64,000 bases of DNA, taken from the NCBI GenBank assembly GCA_951213105.1, contig OX578133.1, positions 142,808,851 to 142,872,850 on the forward strand. Direction: 5' to 3'. This document shows, piece after piece, positions 1-10,290 of the stretch. The notes under the pieces are model-generated. The model did no database searches. It had not been told where the DNA came from and saw only the letters and a list, made by a program, of their open reading frames with translations. The position numbers and the translations under genes are program-made. Source of the DNA: Amaurobius ferox (Eukaryota > Arthropoda > Arachnida > Araneae > Amaurobiidae). Every line of letters starts with the position of its first letter. Position 1 is the first letter of the stretch.

Positions 1-247
1 GAATGTATCGCATTTTAGAGATATTTAAACCAGGCAATTTATATTTCAATGCCATCATTTGAATGAAGTTCATTTTTTTTTAATGAAGGTTTAAGTTTTC
101 AAATATGATAAATTAATGTAATATTGTGATAAGTTTTAAAATATTACCGAGGAATGTATTGCATTTTAGACTTTTTTAAATAAAATTGCATTGAAGTTGG
201 AAAGTGTTTCATAATCAATGCTTTAAGCATGATTGATCTTTCTTGTT
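1..247 (-). repeat. R1 dispersed repeat, partial copy cut by the window edge
   Basis: Read on the minus strand, this matches the first ~250 bases of two complete copies at 14724 and 60394. It starts with AACAAGAAAGATCAATC at 247 and runs leftwards off the window. The three loci share the order of short motifs with few differences, so this is an interspersed repeat. No coding capacity is visible. The class is uncertain; see the complete copies. Confidence 0.8.
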
Positions 248-1335
248 TAAGTATTTGATTTCGGTCATCTAGAAGATAAGATAAAGATAAGATATCAAGC
301 CTGAAATTCTGGCTCAACTGGAAGAGCTCTATATTTTGAAACGTGGTTTTGAGTGTTTTAATTAACTCTTCGCACCGTCACACAGTGGGTCAGATTCTAT
401 TCAGAAATTCTATGAGTAAAAAATAAAAAAATAAATAAATAAACAAACAAAAAAATTGAGTATTGCTAAATCAAAAAATGTTGGTTCTCAGATAGTATCA
501 CTTCATGGAAATCATTAAATAATGCATCAGTGGACGGGTTTTCCTGGAGAGCCATCACAAAATTAAATGAAGTTCAACAATCATTTATCTACCTGCTGCA
601 GTATCTACATGCGCGCTCAACTTAGAGTACTGCTGTGGACTTTATATGCTTGTATTGCGTATTATTGTAGTATTCTGCGTTATTGTAGTGCCTTATATGC
701 TTGTGTTATGGAGTCATATACTTGTATTGTGTGTTATTGTAGTGCTTTATATGCTTGTGTTACGTATTTATATGCTTGTATTATGTATTATTTAGTAGCG
801 ATATTTCGCAAAGGTAGGTAAACATTTTAATGCATTCTATTTTGAAATTATTTTCATACACTTTCTGTAACCACAACTTCATTTTTATCATATATATTGA
901 GTCAATATTGCACTGTTTCAAATAATATTTTATAAACATAATGGGCACGCAATCCAGAGATTCACATCAATTTTTTTTCTTGTTCTTTACTTTGTCTTAG
1001 TTCATTTTTCAAAAATATTAACTGCAAGAATTTGCGAACAGTTAAAACTGCGACATATCGAAAAATGAATGGACACAACAGACTCATTTTTAAGCAAAGA
1101 AATATTTTGATTTTAGTCATGCAGATGATAGTCTGCTCATATACGATGTTATTTAAAGATGAAGTCTGTTGTAAAAACAAAGAATACAATATGTATAAAG
1201 ATATTTTTCAGTTTTGATAGTTCTATTATGAGGAATTTATCAAATTTCTTCTATATTTATAGTTCATTCCAGGTTTAGTTGTGTGCCTCGTCTTAAAATT
1301 GTGTGACTTCATTTGTTTGTTTCTGTTTTCTTAAG
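248..1335. other. AT-rich intergenic stretch with a diffuse minisatellite
   Basis: No gene is recognisable. Around 601-795 the motif TATATGCTTGTATT, followed by GTATTATTGTAGTG-like blocks, recurs several times at irregular spacing, giving a low-complexity Y/C/I-rich open frame that is a repeat artefact. The rest is AT-rich without clear structure. Confidence 0.5.
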
Positions 1336-2738
1336 TCTATATAAATAAAATTGAAAGTCTCTCTGTTTGTCCCGTCATCACGGGAGAACGACTGAACCGA
1401 ATTTGATGAAATTTTGCCAGTAATCTGAAAATAGCCCCACTTACAATATAGTCCATGTTTGGAATTCCTACGATCAGTGGTTCTTGAGATATTAGTAAAA
1501 AACAAAATTTTCGTTTGTTTCATCATCACGGGAGAACGGCTGAACCGAATTTGATGAAATTTTGTAAATAGCCTTGAAATAGCTCCCCCCCCCATAAATT
1601 TAGTCCAAGTTTTGTGTATCTAAGACCAGGGGTTGTCGAGATATTAATGAAAAACGAACCTTTTTCCTAGGAGTTCCACTCTCTAACTCAGTGGTTTATC
1701 CAAACGAAAAGCTTGAAAATCGTTTGAAAGTGAATTAAAACTTTATCTCTGAGGTTGATGGAAAATTTTTTGCGATAATTGGTCACTTTCTAAAAACATG
1801 AATTGTTTTAAACATGATTTAAATGGGAAATCTATCTCCATGGTTTATTTTTCACAAGCTTTTACTGCACAATGGAAAGTATAAAGAAATCAAAATGATT
1901 ATTTAATTTCGCAGTTTATGAGGAAGATTCTATCTTATATCATGTTGCTCAGAAACGCAATTAAATTAAATCGGTCTGTTAATTTTAATTATTATTTTTT
2001 CAATTTGAATAATAAATAAATGGATATAAAAATATATTTTAGAAAAGAACGATTTGATTTTTCTTATAACATTTTTGACTGGATTATATCAATTACGGTC
2101 TTTAGGTTTAAACGTTATTATTATTGATATTTTCGGGAATTATTGATTCAGGGATTAATGATATTTTTAAGTTATTATGCAATTGTTTTATTATGACAAA
2201 AATTGTTTAAACTCATATATTGTACGTTGTACGAGTAATCTTCTACAAATACACTGGTATATCTTCTAATCTACGAGAATATAAGTAGTACAGGTATATT
2301 GGCATATGTTTTAATATATATTGGCATATATTGGAATCAATTACGACCTTCTGGTATAAAGAGTACGGGGATTATTGATATTTTCAATTTATTACGTCAT
2401 CTCTTTTATTTTGGCAAATATTTTTCAGACTCATATTGTAATACGGGTAATCTTCTACTAACACACTGGCATATTTTCTAATCTGCGACAATATAAGTAG
2501 TACGGGGTTGCATATATTGATTCAATTCCTTGTTTTTGCAAATTTGCTTACAAAAGGGGCCAGGATGTTTTATTCTTCAGATCTGTCCGTGAAGATAATT
2601 TTGCATAGTGAAAACAGATATTCTTAAACTTCTCTTTAGGAGCAATACATTTAATATTTTAACAGAATTTGCACATGATTGCGAATTATAAGTTTCTTTA
2701 TATTATATACTCCGTACGAAGAACGGGTATGCTGCTAG
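1336..2738 (+). mobile_element. Non-autonomous Helitron, short form, complete (1403 bp)
   Basis: The left end reads TCTATATAAATAAAATTG, the same terminus as three other copies in the window (30697, 36032, and 52396 on the minus strand). Next comes a short TCTG/GTTTG-type stretch and the block CCCGTCATCACGGGAGAACG. The right end has a palindromic CCGTACGAAGAACGGGTA about 10 bases before a terminal CTAG at 2735-2738, followed by T. A 5' TC, a 3' hairpin plus CTAG, and insertion before T are Helitron hallmarks. The base before the TC is G where A is expected, perhaps a later mutation. No Rep/helicase reading frame is present, so it must have been mobilised in trans. Its length is within one base of the copy at 36032. 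Confidence 0.85.
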
Positions 2739-3455
2739 TGTTTACTAAAATAGTCTGTTGAATGTACCCGGCAATACATTTTATTATTTCAGTTATCATG
2801 CTCATGTCAAGAAGGCAGTTCTTTGAGATATAACTTCAAAGAATTGACACACAAAACAACAACTCTGCAGTTTTGTTTGACATTTTATTTAAGGAAATTT
2901 CATTTAAGGACATTTCTTTTAAGGAAAATTAGGAGAGCACAAACTGTCAGAACGTGAAAAAAAGTGACAAACTTAAATAATAGATTTACTAATAGGAGGA
3001 AAAATGTAATCAATCATTATAGGTGTTTCTCGTGATACACCATGAATGGCTGGATAAAATAGCGGTTTGAATACCTGATGAAACACTAAGGGCTAAAGAA
3101 AAGGTACACTACCAAAAATGTTTCCTGAACTAAGTAGAAAGTCAAGAAACAGAAACTTTTATCTTCTCTCTAATCTGCAAAAAGAGTTGCTGCAAAAGAG
3201 TTGTCGCATACAGCTAGAATCAGTTTAAGAAAGCCTTCCAAAAGAGATGCTGCCCTAATTGTTAAATCTGTCACAGCAGAGTCTCTAACAGGGCGACTAG
3301 GAATAAAATGTTCTTAATTCGCCCAAGTCGCTTGCATCAAATATACCACATAAGAACCATATTAACTTAATCAAAAACAACATCAGCAACCTGAAATAAT
3401 GTGTACTAGATCAATATGTTAATTTACTAGCAGATACAGCGCTTTCATCGAAGTA
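2739..3455. other. Intergenic AT-rich sequence, no gene seen
   Basis: No open frame or RNA motif can be defended here. The 3180-3300 stretch contains reiterated AAAAGAGTTGCTGC and AAAAGAGATGCTGC phrases and a CAGCAGAGTCTCTAACAGGG phrase similar to one in the long-TIR element near 49.2 kb, so part of it may be a decayed copy of that element. Confidence 0.3.
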
Positions 3456-3617
3456 AGGTATTCGAGTTCTAAGAAATGTCAAAGTGAAGATTCAAGATTA
3501 GAATAAAGATTAGAGTTGTAATGAAATTCATGATCAAGATCATGAATTTGATTACAACTCTAATCTTGATTCTAATCTTGAATCTTCAGTCTGACATTTC
3601 TCAGAACTCGAATACCT
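3456..3617. repeat. Near-perfect long hairpin (79-bp arms, 4-base loop)
   Basis: Arms 3456-3534 and 3539-3617 are reverse complements with about five mismatches, separated only by CAAG. Each arm also carries internal near-repeats of GATTAGA/GATTCAAGATTAGA. The structure could be a small fold-back element, the relic of an inverted duplication, or the source of a double-stranded RNA precursor. No clear target-site duplication is seen at its edges (AGTA / GTCA). It is longer than a typical animal pre-miRNA, and its arms are more perfectly paired. Confidence 0.9.
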
Positions 3618-4387
3618 GTCAGGATTGAAAAAAGTTTTCAAAAGTATGTGTTTTAATATAATATACCATACCAAACAGATACCGAACCTTTTTGCGTTTT
3701 TTCATTAATAGAAAAAATAATTTACTCCGGGTTTTCCGGAAGTCATAGGTGAATCAAATATTAGCTAAATAATGACAAATGGCATGTTAATTATGCGCTG
3801 AAATTTTCAAATCGATATCATAAAGCCCATAAAATATGATTTTCCAGCTAGACTTGCCATTTGGCCCATTGTGCATCAAACCTAATTCGAATTTACAAAA
3901 GTTTAGATTTTTCTCTTGATCTTGAAGCTAAGATGTATCGAATGATACTAAATTCAAGATTCTGGATATAGTGGAAGTGCTCGATAATTTTAATACATCA
4001 TCACCACCCACTGACTCAGTCAGTTCAGTGCATATTACATATATATAGTGGACGTGCTCAATAATTTTGATATATCTTCTCACTCAGTCAGCTAGTTCAG
4101 TGCATATTATATAGATATTCAGAAAATGGTTAATTATTTTACCCTGGAGAAGACAAGATTGTTATAAGCAATAAAATTAATTTCATCTCGATGTTTATAT
4201 GAAACAGAAAAATGTTATTTGTCAAGATAGCATAATATAATAGGATATATATCTTAAGAACAGACCTGTTGCAGTATTTAAACGACAAACGTAATCCTTT
4301 ATTGACAGGTATACGTTGTAATAATCCTAGCATCAGACCTATAATAATCAAAAGTCACTTTTCAGAATGCGATAAAAATTTGAAGTA

Positions 4388-4650
4388 GAAGGCATAATTG
4401 TATATGTCCTACCTTTCTTTCAATTAGCCATCAGAAATTGTGTAATATAACAAAACGATAAACTTACTTTGTACTGGTATTTGGTGAATAGTTAGATGGA
4501 GGCAACTTACTGAATTTAGATAAACTCAGTATTTAGGGCTCACACAGAAGAGTTATCTTATGTTGTTATTAAAATTCTGTTAAATACATTTTTATTTCAT
4601 ACTGCATACACGAACCGTTATACGATGGTATTTTTAAAAGTATCTTTTGA
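4388..4650 (+). repeat. Duplicated segment, left copy
   Basis: This stretch contains ATATGTCCTACCT, TTAGCCATC, AAACTTACTTTGTA, TCAGTATTTAG.GCTCACA and AAAATTCTG.TAAAT.CATTTTT in the same order as 5578-5880. The two are diverged and about 1.2 kb apart in direct orientation. No coding frame is shared. It is probably an old tandem duplication whose spacer later received a SINE. Confidence 0.7.
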
Positions 4651-4948
4651 AAGTGTGATAAAATGAAATTACGGAAAACTAGGGTGGAATGAGTTACCTA
4701 AGTAGAATGTGGTAGAGGGTTTATTTCCTACAGGGGGCGCTGGAGTCGACTGGAACTCTATGAAATTCTTCATTTGCATACTGTGCGTTCATTAAGAACA
4801 TGACGATTACCGATCATCGTTGATATACATTTTCGAAAAACGTAGCCCTATCGTGAATGTTATTGTCATAATATGCAATTTTTGAACCAAGGCAAGTCAT
4901 ATTTTATATTTTTTCTCAGTTAACGTATAACCCACTGAATACAGAATG

Positions 4949-5199
4949 TTGTTGTTGCTGAGACCCAGACCGTCCGACCTACCAGAAAGGTAAGGTAACT
5001 GTTTGGACGGCCGAGAAGTGCCACCCAATTTAGACTGGAACCCAGTGGGGGAGGCATCCATAGGGACCGTACCCTTCTTCCCCAACCACCAACCTCTTGG
5101 AAGGACTTACGGACCCACATGTTTAACGTGATCGTACTCCGCAAGAACACGGCGGCAGTTGTGGCAGCGTGCAAATCCAGCGCGCAAACCACCGGGCTA
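4949..5199 (-). mobile_element. SINE family A copy without 5S head, complete with target duplication
   Basis: Read on the minus strand, it starts TAGCCCGGTGGTTTGCGCGC, continues through the body shared with 21499-21879 and 46315-46700, and ends GGTCTCAGCAACAACAAC. The flanks are CACTGAATACAGAATG (4933-4948) and CACTGGATACAGAATG (5200-5215), a 16-bp target duplication with one difference. So this is a complete insertion that begins at the body and lacks the 5S head. Its first bases resemble a tRNA A box (TAGCCCGGTGG). That could mean a second internal promoter in the body, or a 5'-truncated insertion that starts there by chance. It has no run of four T on its own strand. Confidence 0.85.
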
Positions 5200-5577
5200 C
5201 ACTGGATACAGAATGTGTCTAAGTATGTTTTGCCTGATGCAATCAAGACAAAATATTGACCCCGCTCCCCGTCTGTTGTTGTGTCACACTTTCTCAATCA
5301 GTGCGCCCATCTGATGCGGAATTGAGTGTACAAGGAGAAAGAGCAAGGATAGGCTCTTGGATAAAAAAGGGAAGAAAACGGCTGGAAAATAACTTAATTA
5401 AAAAAAAAACAGTAGAAAAAAAGGAGAGAAAGCGAATGAAATCAACAAAATGAACACCCAGCATGCTTTTATTATAATGAACTGTATGATTTTTCTGATT
5501 TTTTTTCTTCTCATTTACACTTTTAAAATTTACTTCAGATATTACGTACCTCATTTCGCGCGGTCTTCCCTACATCA
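5200..5577. other. Intergenic, purine-rich patch, no gene
   Basis: After the SINE target duplication there is an A/G-rich block (about 5380-5450) with oligo-A runs. It encodes only low-complexity K/R/E-rich frames, which I do not consider genes. Confidence 0.4.
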
Positions 5578-5880
5578 AATAATTGCATATGTCCTACCTC
5601 TTTTCAACTAGCCATCGGAAAATGTATAATAAAACATCGCAGAGTAATAAACTTACTTTGTAGTGGTAATTTGGTTAACAGTTAGCTGCCAGAAACTTAC
5701 TGTATAGGGCTGTATACTGTAACGATACTCACTGTATACTGTACCGGATATACTCAGTATTTAGTGCTCACAGGAGTTATTTTATCTTGTTAAAATTCTG
5801 CTAAATTCATTTTTTCTTAATACTGAATACATGAAACTTTCTAAGATGGCATTTTTAAAATTTCTTTTTAAATATACAAT
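5578..5880 (+). repeat. Duplicated segment, right copy
   Basis: Direct, diverged copy of 4388-4650. It additionally contains an internal reiteration of ACTGTATACTGTA (about 5700-5745) that is missing from the left copy. Confidence 0.7.
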
Positions 5881-6214
5881 ATTTCATATTAATTTTCTTT
5901 AAAGTATAGAATATTTATCTTGATATAAAGAGTAAAGTACAATAAATGTTAATAATAAAGTACAATAAATGTTATTAATGTTACAATAAATGATTCATTT
6001 TGACGCTAAATTATATTGGATTGGAATGGATTCCGAAATCACATGGCTTGTTTGACATTGTTTAGCACTCAATTACTTGCCGGATCACTGCATGCCAATG
6101 TACATGTCATTCATTTGCATGGTGCTCGCTCACCGCCTCTGGTAACAGCACTTGCGGTCCTCATTCTGTTAAAAGGGTAGAGTTATGCAGAGTTATACAT
6201 CAAATCATGGAAGA

Positions 6215-6350
6215 TTCTTGTTTTTGCTTCGTTGCAGAGAGTCCTAGTTCCTTTTCCTTGTTAGCATTAATTAAGTCAATTTTGCTGGCTCCATATCTCT
6301 GTCTCTTTTTGCCTGAAGACTATGGACACCCTTCCGCCAACTTCTGGCTA
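6215..6350 (-). pseudogene. Relic resembling the C-terminal part of the 6634-7101 frame
   Basis: Minus-strand translation gives RSWRKGVHSLQAK, against RSYRPGAHSTQAK in the neighbouring frame (8 of 13 identical). After a frame change, GA..LI....NA...E and a CTCTGCAA-type codon string recur. The frame is broken by stops and indels. The product is unknown. It looks like a second, more decayed member of a tandem pair. Confidence 0.4.
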
Positions 6351-6633
6351 GGCGATCGTTTAGTAACGTAGTGTATCATGTATGATAGTAACTTATGCTA
6401 TACTGTCCAAGAAAGAAATGCAGATATCTTTTGTGATTTTCGTTAACAGCTGCACAACCATAAATATTGCGATAAACAAGTTTTCTCCTTGATGCCAGAC
6501 TGGCGGTACTATTGTTTTTCTTCTATGTTTTATTAGTTTTGTCACACAATGCTATCTTTGACACAATCCAGTTTATTGTACCCAATTTATAATTATAACA
6601 TTGTAAGATATGAACTCACATTATGTTTTCCCA

Positions 6634-7101
6634 CTAAAACGAAAAATATTCCATTGCAGACAGTTTGCGTTCTGTTTCGTCGTCAGTGGCATTAACATAA
6701 CTTTTTATCAGCTCTACAGCTCCGTCTACTTTTGCTTGAGTACTATGGGCACCCGGTCTGTAACTTCTTATCAAATTAACTATTGAGTAGCAACTGTTGA
6801 GTTTTTGAAATAAAGAATCTCAAGGAGGAAGGTCGTATTAGGTGCCCTCATCATAATAGGGAAAATATACTTCTCCATCATATTCCAACCCGTACAACAC
6901 TATACTACTGTACGGGCATACTACTGTAAAAGCACCTGTTAACCTGTTAGAAGAATAATCATATTTAGAATTAATCAGAGTTGACCTGACTAATTCTATA
7001 TTATCTTGCAAAGGTAAGTAGTTTCTTAATGAAGTAAAATTGGAGGGTTTTGCGGTTTTCCCCGACAAAATGTACAATATTCCACTATACGCCAATTTCA
7101 T
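6634..7101 (-). pseudogene. Decayed 156-codon reading frame of unknown product
   Basis: Starting at an ATG at 7101 (with TAA just upstream), one frame runs to a TAG at 6634-6636, interrupted only by TAA (6838-6840) and TGA (6820-6822) six codons apart. Composition is balanced: acidic and aromatic residues, YDGEVYFPYYDEGT before the first stop, and RSYRPGAHSTQAK and NATDDETERKLSAMEYF after the second. That is unlike chance frames in AT-rich DNA. The same frame across both stops, and a related relic at 6215-6350, suggest former protein-coding sequence. I do not recognise the family. A SINE inserted just upstream (7134) may have separated it from earlier exons or a promoter. Confidence 0.4.
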
Positions 7102-7133
7102 AAATTATCATTACAGTTAAAAGCTTTCTTTCT

Positions 7134-7411
7134 TTTGACTCAGATCGTCCGACCTGCACAAAGATGCTTGGACGGCCGGGTCAGTGCCACCCAATTTAGA
7201 CTGGAACACAGTGGGGGCGACATTCACGGAGACCGTACCCTCTTTGCTCTGCTACCAACGTCTCAGAAGGACTTTCAGGTCCACAGATTCAACGTGCTCG
7301 TACTCCATGTGAACACAGGAATAGTTTGTTGGTTAGAGGTAAGAACCGAACTCGGGTCCTCCGAGTGCAATCTCCGTGCATTAACCTCTGAACTATTCCG
7401 ATCAAAGTTAT
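7134..7411 (-). mobile_element. SINE family A copy with a tRNA-like head
   Basis: On the minus strand the 3' part (GGAGTACGAGCACGTTGAA, AAGTCCTTCTGAGA, GTCTAAATTGGGTGGCACTG, GGTCGGACGATCTGAGTC) is homologous to the body of the 5S-headed SINEs. The 5' part differs: TAGTTCAGAGGTTAATGCA resembles a tRNA A box/D arm, CGGAGATTGCACTCGG an anticodon arm, and GAGTTCGGTTC a B box. Flanks AAGCTTTCTTTCT (7121-7133) and AAGCTTTATTTCT (7412-7424) are a 13-bp target duplication with one difference. It is a diverged, older member of the family. The tRNA species cannot be assigned with confidence. Confidence 0.75.
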
Positions 7412-7548
7412 AAGCTTTATTTCTCAGGCCACCCAGCTCACCTAAAACGTGTTGAGCAGTTACAAGGGAAGATCGGTACAGTTAAAAGCTGTATATACAG
7501 TTTTTACTTTACATTTTGATTCATCGAATTTATTTTAAATCTGTCGTA

Positions 7549-7735
7549 CAGGGCCGCCCATACAAATTGTGGATCTCCCTGCAAGCTCGGGTCCCCTCCA
7601 TATTTGATTTTCCGACTCCTTGTGAATATTTTATATTTTCCCCTTCCTCAAAAAGTAAATATTGGAGGGTCGCTCCCTCTTGTGCCTTGATCCCCCCACC
7701 CATTCGAGAGGTATTCATTTCCCCTGTAGACTTCT
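7549..7735 (+). repeat. GC-rich dispersed repeat with CAGGGCCGCCC terminus, copy 1
   Basis: Shares CATACAAATTG.GG, CTCCATATTTGATTTT, CTTC.TNAATATTTTAT, CTCGAGAGGTATT-like and flanking blocks with 19261-19470. The left end CAGGGCCGCCC resembles the termini of many hAT-type elements, but I could not find a matching inverted end or target duplication, so the class is open. Confidence 0.5.
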
Positions 7736-9314
7736 TCTTGTCGTGTTTAGAAGTGAGTTTATTTACACTTACATGTAGAATATGTTTCATATGGAAATGG
7801 AACTTTATCTATAGCAAGCTTTCTCTATTTTGATAGGAATCCAATAATCCTTAGCATTTAATCTCGCAAATCAGGGTCGGATCATAAATTTTGATCGGCA
7901 TTAAATACACATGCAATGCTTCAATGTGACGGCATAGTTGGAAATGCCACTGGATTTCAACGCTTTAGTACATTTAAAAGCATTATTTTGAGATGCTGCA
8001 GGGAGGAGGAAGTGACGAATTCTAGTTAGGACTAGTTAGGAGGGAGAGAATTTATTGGCATTGTATGTAACTAGTCATTTGATAGAAATTATGTACTAAT
8101 AATCTGACAACGTACTTTAAATGAAAGGTATTGCATTACTTGTAATAGTAGTTTCCTTTCATGATTTTGATAATCATATAGTTAAATATAGTTTGTGTAA
8201 AGATGGGATAAAATCCTATTCCTTATATGAAGAGCAATAGCGTTTGTTTTTCTAGATATGAAAGGAGAAAATAAATTGTTTGAATAAGGATAAGGATGAT
8301 ATTAACAAATTATTCCATATTGGTAGTAAGATTTCAGTTTGTAGCATTTGTAGCTACATTTTCAAATCTCCATACAATGCTTCAAGAAATGTTATTAGAC
8401 ATTTGTAAATGTCGCTTTATTATAGTTATAAGCATTTAATGTGTGCTCCCTGCAAGCCACAAGCCTGCAATTGTTGTATGTGTTATAGATAGTGCACGAC
8501 CAGTATTTGCAAAATAAAATCAATTGTTATATAATAGCTAAAAGTTAAATAATCTTTTAAAAACAGTCTAAAACAAATTAATTGTATGAGCTGGTTGGGG
8601 AGAAAAAAACGGTATATTTATTTAGGATTCAAAGACAGACAAACCGTGCAAACAAGTTATCAATAAGTGGTTGTATCACATGACTCAGGAGAAAAATCGT
8701 TGTCAAACGAAAATACGTAGGACAAAGGGAAAAGAACAACATAATGATTCAAAACACTCTCCTAGTGAATACGAAAACAAACTGAAGTTCTTTGATAAAA
8801 TAAATATAACTAGTAAATTTATCAGTTTCTGACACTACATGAGCATCATCATCTACTAATTTTAAACATGTTAATTATTGTAAAAATAGTTTTGAAATAA
8901 AAGTCTACAGAATTATGTAGTATGTAAGAAAAATGAAGGATACAAGTTGTTTGAGAAAACAAATGAGCTATCTTCACCAATCACATTCGTTCAAATTAGT
9001 ACTAAAATCACCACGAAAATTAAGATAAATGAAAGACCACGAAAAGTAAGAAAATAAAAAAATTAAAGGAACCTATGTAAGTCTTATAAGGTTTTTTTTT
9101 AAGAGAGACAGATCCAGGAAGTTAAGAAATTTTTATAGACTACATCTACAATATGTCTAATTTGCCATTGTGTAGAGTTTACCCTTGGTTATTTGTCTCG
9201 TTAATATTTTCAGAGTTTTACACATGCCTTCTTGTTTTAATTTATATAGTGTCATGAATATTTTTTTATGGCATTGAAAGCTTTTATTTCGCTATATAAA
9301 AATATATATATATA
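7736..9314. other. Intergenic AT-rich sequence, no gene seen
   Basis: Only short open frames are present. There is no tRNA-like box pair, no long inverted repeat and no match to the other repeats in the window, apart from AT-rich low complexity near 9300 where the next SINE ends. Confidence 0.4.
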
Positions 9315-9551
9315 TTTTTTCCAAATGGCCTGGCACTTTTGACCTTCGTCATTCGCCTTTATTACAGCGGCCAGAGTGTCAACCATTTAGCCTTCCATTG
9401 ACGTTGCCCCAGGCGCACCAGAGGGGGGCGGATCACAATGCGCCCACAACACAAACATCCATGCCTTACGTGGGGCTCGAACCCACAACGTGGCGGTCGA
9501 GCGATTGCTACGGAAACGCTTGCCTTGACCACTCGACAACCACGTCGGCAT
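9315..9551 (-). mobile_element. tRNA-derived SINE (serine/leucine-type head)
   Basis: On the minus strand there is an A box GTTGTCGAGTGGTCAAGGC (9522-9540) and a perfect T-arm-like B box GTGGGTTCGAGCCCCAC (9470-9486). The two are separated by an anticodon-like region, followed by ~150 bp of GC-rich unrelated body and then an AT-rich 3' end. The A-box wording resembles tRNAs with a long variable arm (Ser/Leu). Downstream body plus AT tail argues for a SINE over a tRNA gene. Possible target duplication: ATATAAAAATAT near 9300 against ATATATGAAAATAT near 9551. It differs from SINE family A. Confidence 0.65.
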
Positions 9552-10019
9552 ATATGAAAATATTAACTACTTTGCACACCTTAAGTTTTTTCTATGAAAT
9601 TAATATTGTTTAGATATACATAGACAGCACATTTCTATACTTATAATGAAGGTCTACTATTTTCCTGCATTTTGTTGTATAAGCCATATAATCATATTTT
9701 GTCTTTTTATATTGAATCTAAAATTACTTAAAAAGTTGTAAGCCTAAGGTTAAAAGTATTGTATTGAAAATATAGTGGTTAATGTCAAATGTCTTGAAGA
9801 CCTACAAAAGAGTAGTTCTGTCTCCGCCAGGAATATTGTTATGGTGCGTAATGATACAGAATGATGTGCAGTAAACGCTATATTTCGTTGAATTGTGGAT
9901 AAAGAAGCTTTAAATACCCTTCATAGATAGTGGTCATTTCATTTTAGACAACATTTTGAAGCATTTTTATGCACTTTTCCATATTCCTTTCGTAAAGTCA
10001 GGCGGGTTGAAAAATCGGA

Positions 10020-10290
10020 TGTGACATCTTCAGAAATTTGATGCTGAATCAATATCAGTCATCATCTGATCTACATTCATAGCCAATTTTGAGAAATAGA
10101 TGTTTCAAGGAAAATTTTTGAATCAAATGTGGAAAAATAACCAAAAGTGAAAATCCTTATCGAATTTCTCTATTCCCCCCCCCCCCCCAGAATGTGATGC
10201 TGAATGCATATCACTCATCATCTAAGCTTTATCTATAGTCGATTATGAGAAATAGATGATTCAAGGAAAATTTTTGGTTCGAATAAAGAA
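10020..10290 (-). repeat. Two tandem units of a ~150-bp repeat also present at 62.5-63.07 kb
   Basis: On the minus strand each unit reads TTTTCCTTGAAACATCTATT, then CTATNGAT, GATGATGACTGATATTGATT and CAGCATCAAATT. The units start about 150 bases apart and are separated by a 13-14 base C run near 10175. The same ordered motifs occur in about four plus-strand units at 62520-63070. No coding frame is seen. Confidence 0.7.

Noticed and set aside
567..821. 84-codon cysteine/tyrosine-rich plus-strand frame
   Set aside because: It coincides with reiterated TATATGCTTGT/TTATTGTAGTG motifs, so its composition comes from the repeat, and no family is recognisable.
1293..1595. 100-codon minus-strand frame, echoed at 36027-36293 and on the plus strand at 52204-52395
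   Set aside because: All lie in the 5' region of Helitron copies. The similarity is due to the shared repeat, not to a protein.
4920..5297. 125-codon minus-strand frame resembling the 91-codon frames at 21578 and 46394
   Set aside because: These are antisense or sense translations of the SINE body (CALDLHA.T.AAVF, NMWVRKSF), not a conserved protein.
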